Source: Crenobacter cavernae
GTDB taxonomy: Bacteria > Pseudomonadota > Gammaproteobacteria > Burkholderiales > Chromobacteriaceae
Assembly (NCBI RefSeq): GCF_003355495.1
Contig: NZ_CP031337.1
Location: 2,485,001 to 2,549,000, forward strand
DNA: 64,000 nt
Reading direction: 5' to 3'
Part shown: positions 63,744 through 64,000 of the stretch, piece by piece
How the letters are laid out: every line of letters begins with the position of its first letter
Numbering within the stretch: the stretch's first letter is position 1
Made by a program: the position numbers and the translations under genes
Notes under the pieces: generated by a model
Databases searched by the model: none
What the model was told of the DNA's origin: nothing
Seen by the model: the letters and a program-made list of their open reading frames with translations, nothing else

Positions 63744-63757
63744 GCCCCGGCGGGGTT
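63744..63757. terminator. Right arm of the terminator split by the mobile element
   Basis: GCCCCGGCGGGGTT plus T-run; complements 56421-56434. Confidence 0.75.
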
Positions 63758-63849
63758 TTGTCTGTCTCGGCGGTCGCTCGGCTCAGCGGGAGCGGAGTCG
63801 CGCGCCGGCCGTTGTCGCAGCGGCACGCCTGCGCGGGCCGGGTCGTCTC

Positions 63850-64000
63850 TCAGGCGTCGCGCCAGCGCCGGTAGGTGGCCGCCTGCCCGTGGTACACGCC
63901 GCGCTCGTCGATCAGGTTCCACACCGTCACGTCCTCGATCCAGAAGCGCCGCCCGTCACGGGCGATGCGCAGGCCGCGATAACCGTCGGCGAAACCGTCG
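63850..64000 (-). CDS. MEKHLA-domain protein, C-terminal part (start outside window)
   Basis: 50 codons visible up to TGA at 63850-63852: GYRGLRIARDGRRFWIEDVT, then VWNLIDERGVYHGQAATYRR. This is the characteristic end of MEKHLA (PAS-like) proteins in bacteria. Convergent with yceH if the mobile element is removed. Confidence 0.8.
   Translation of the reverse strand, partial: DGFADGYRGLRIARDGRRFWIEDVTVWNLIDERGVYHGQAATYRRWRDA

Overview
The window reads as GC-rich proteobacterial chromosome, most likely a betaproteobacterium of the order Neisseriales (Chromobacteriaceae-like). This is inferred from the hexR-glk-pgl-zwf Entner-Doudoroff block, a DUF3460 protein, a hibernation factor fused to a cold-shock domain, and above all a short word, CTCGGCCAACCTT (and its complement AAGGTTGGCCGAG). 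That word recurs about thirty times, singly inside genes and as inverted pairs that form transcription terminators. This is how DNA uptake sequences behave in Neisseriaceae, but the word is not one of the Neisseria dialects I know.

Layout. (1) 1-4.8 kb: an accessory cluster in which four proteins share a CxxC...CxxC zinc ribbon: a chaperonin with a C-terminal ribbon (partial), a ribbon joined to a DNA-polymerase sliding clamp lacking domain 1 (broken), a ribbon/membrane/ankyrin protein and a ribbon/WD40 propeller. (2) 5-26 kb: housekeeping genes with many uptake-like words: msrB, a phosphatase, crcB, an AEC transporter, dgt, small lipoproteins, an AI-2E-family permease, a diguanylate cyclase, hydrolases, dbpA, GST, a hibernation factor, CapA, ceramidase-like protein and tRNA-Tyr. 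(3) 26.4-31.3 kb: a TonB receptor and hexR-glk-pgl. (4) 31.3-37.8 kb: a scarred zone with a 5'-truncated zwf head-to-head with a truncated oxidoreductase, a truncated UPF0303 gene, a LysR/pirin/isochorismatase/OsmC group, a LysR fragment cut by an IS5-family remnant, and a first YbaK-like gene.

(5) 38.2-43.8 kb: a two-component system divergent from cstA-yjiX-yjiA (peptide/pyruvate uptake), with a striking operator-like repeat between them. (6) 43.9-54.2 kb: a fused membrane/double SagB nitroreductase, a near-identical second YbaK-like gene, a CopK-like lipoprotein, a decayed tRNA-Tyr copy beside an IS481 fragment, the ydbH-ynbE-ydbL operon (ydbH frameshifted), rhlE, a second IS5 scar and a radical-SAM amrS. 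(7) 54.4-56.3 kb: three core genes ending with yceH. (8) 56.4-63.7 kb: a gamma-mobile-trio element (gmtY, gmtZ, gmtX) with a slyD-like gene and a DUF2798 gene. Its ends can be read as imperfect inverted repeats, and it appears to have inserted into the loop of a terminator hairpin between yceH and a MEKHLA-domain gene. The uptake-like word is missing from regions 1 and 8, from the cstA block, and from most of 46-54 kb, which fits recent acquisition of those parts.
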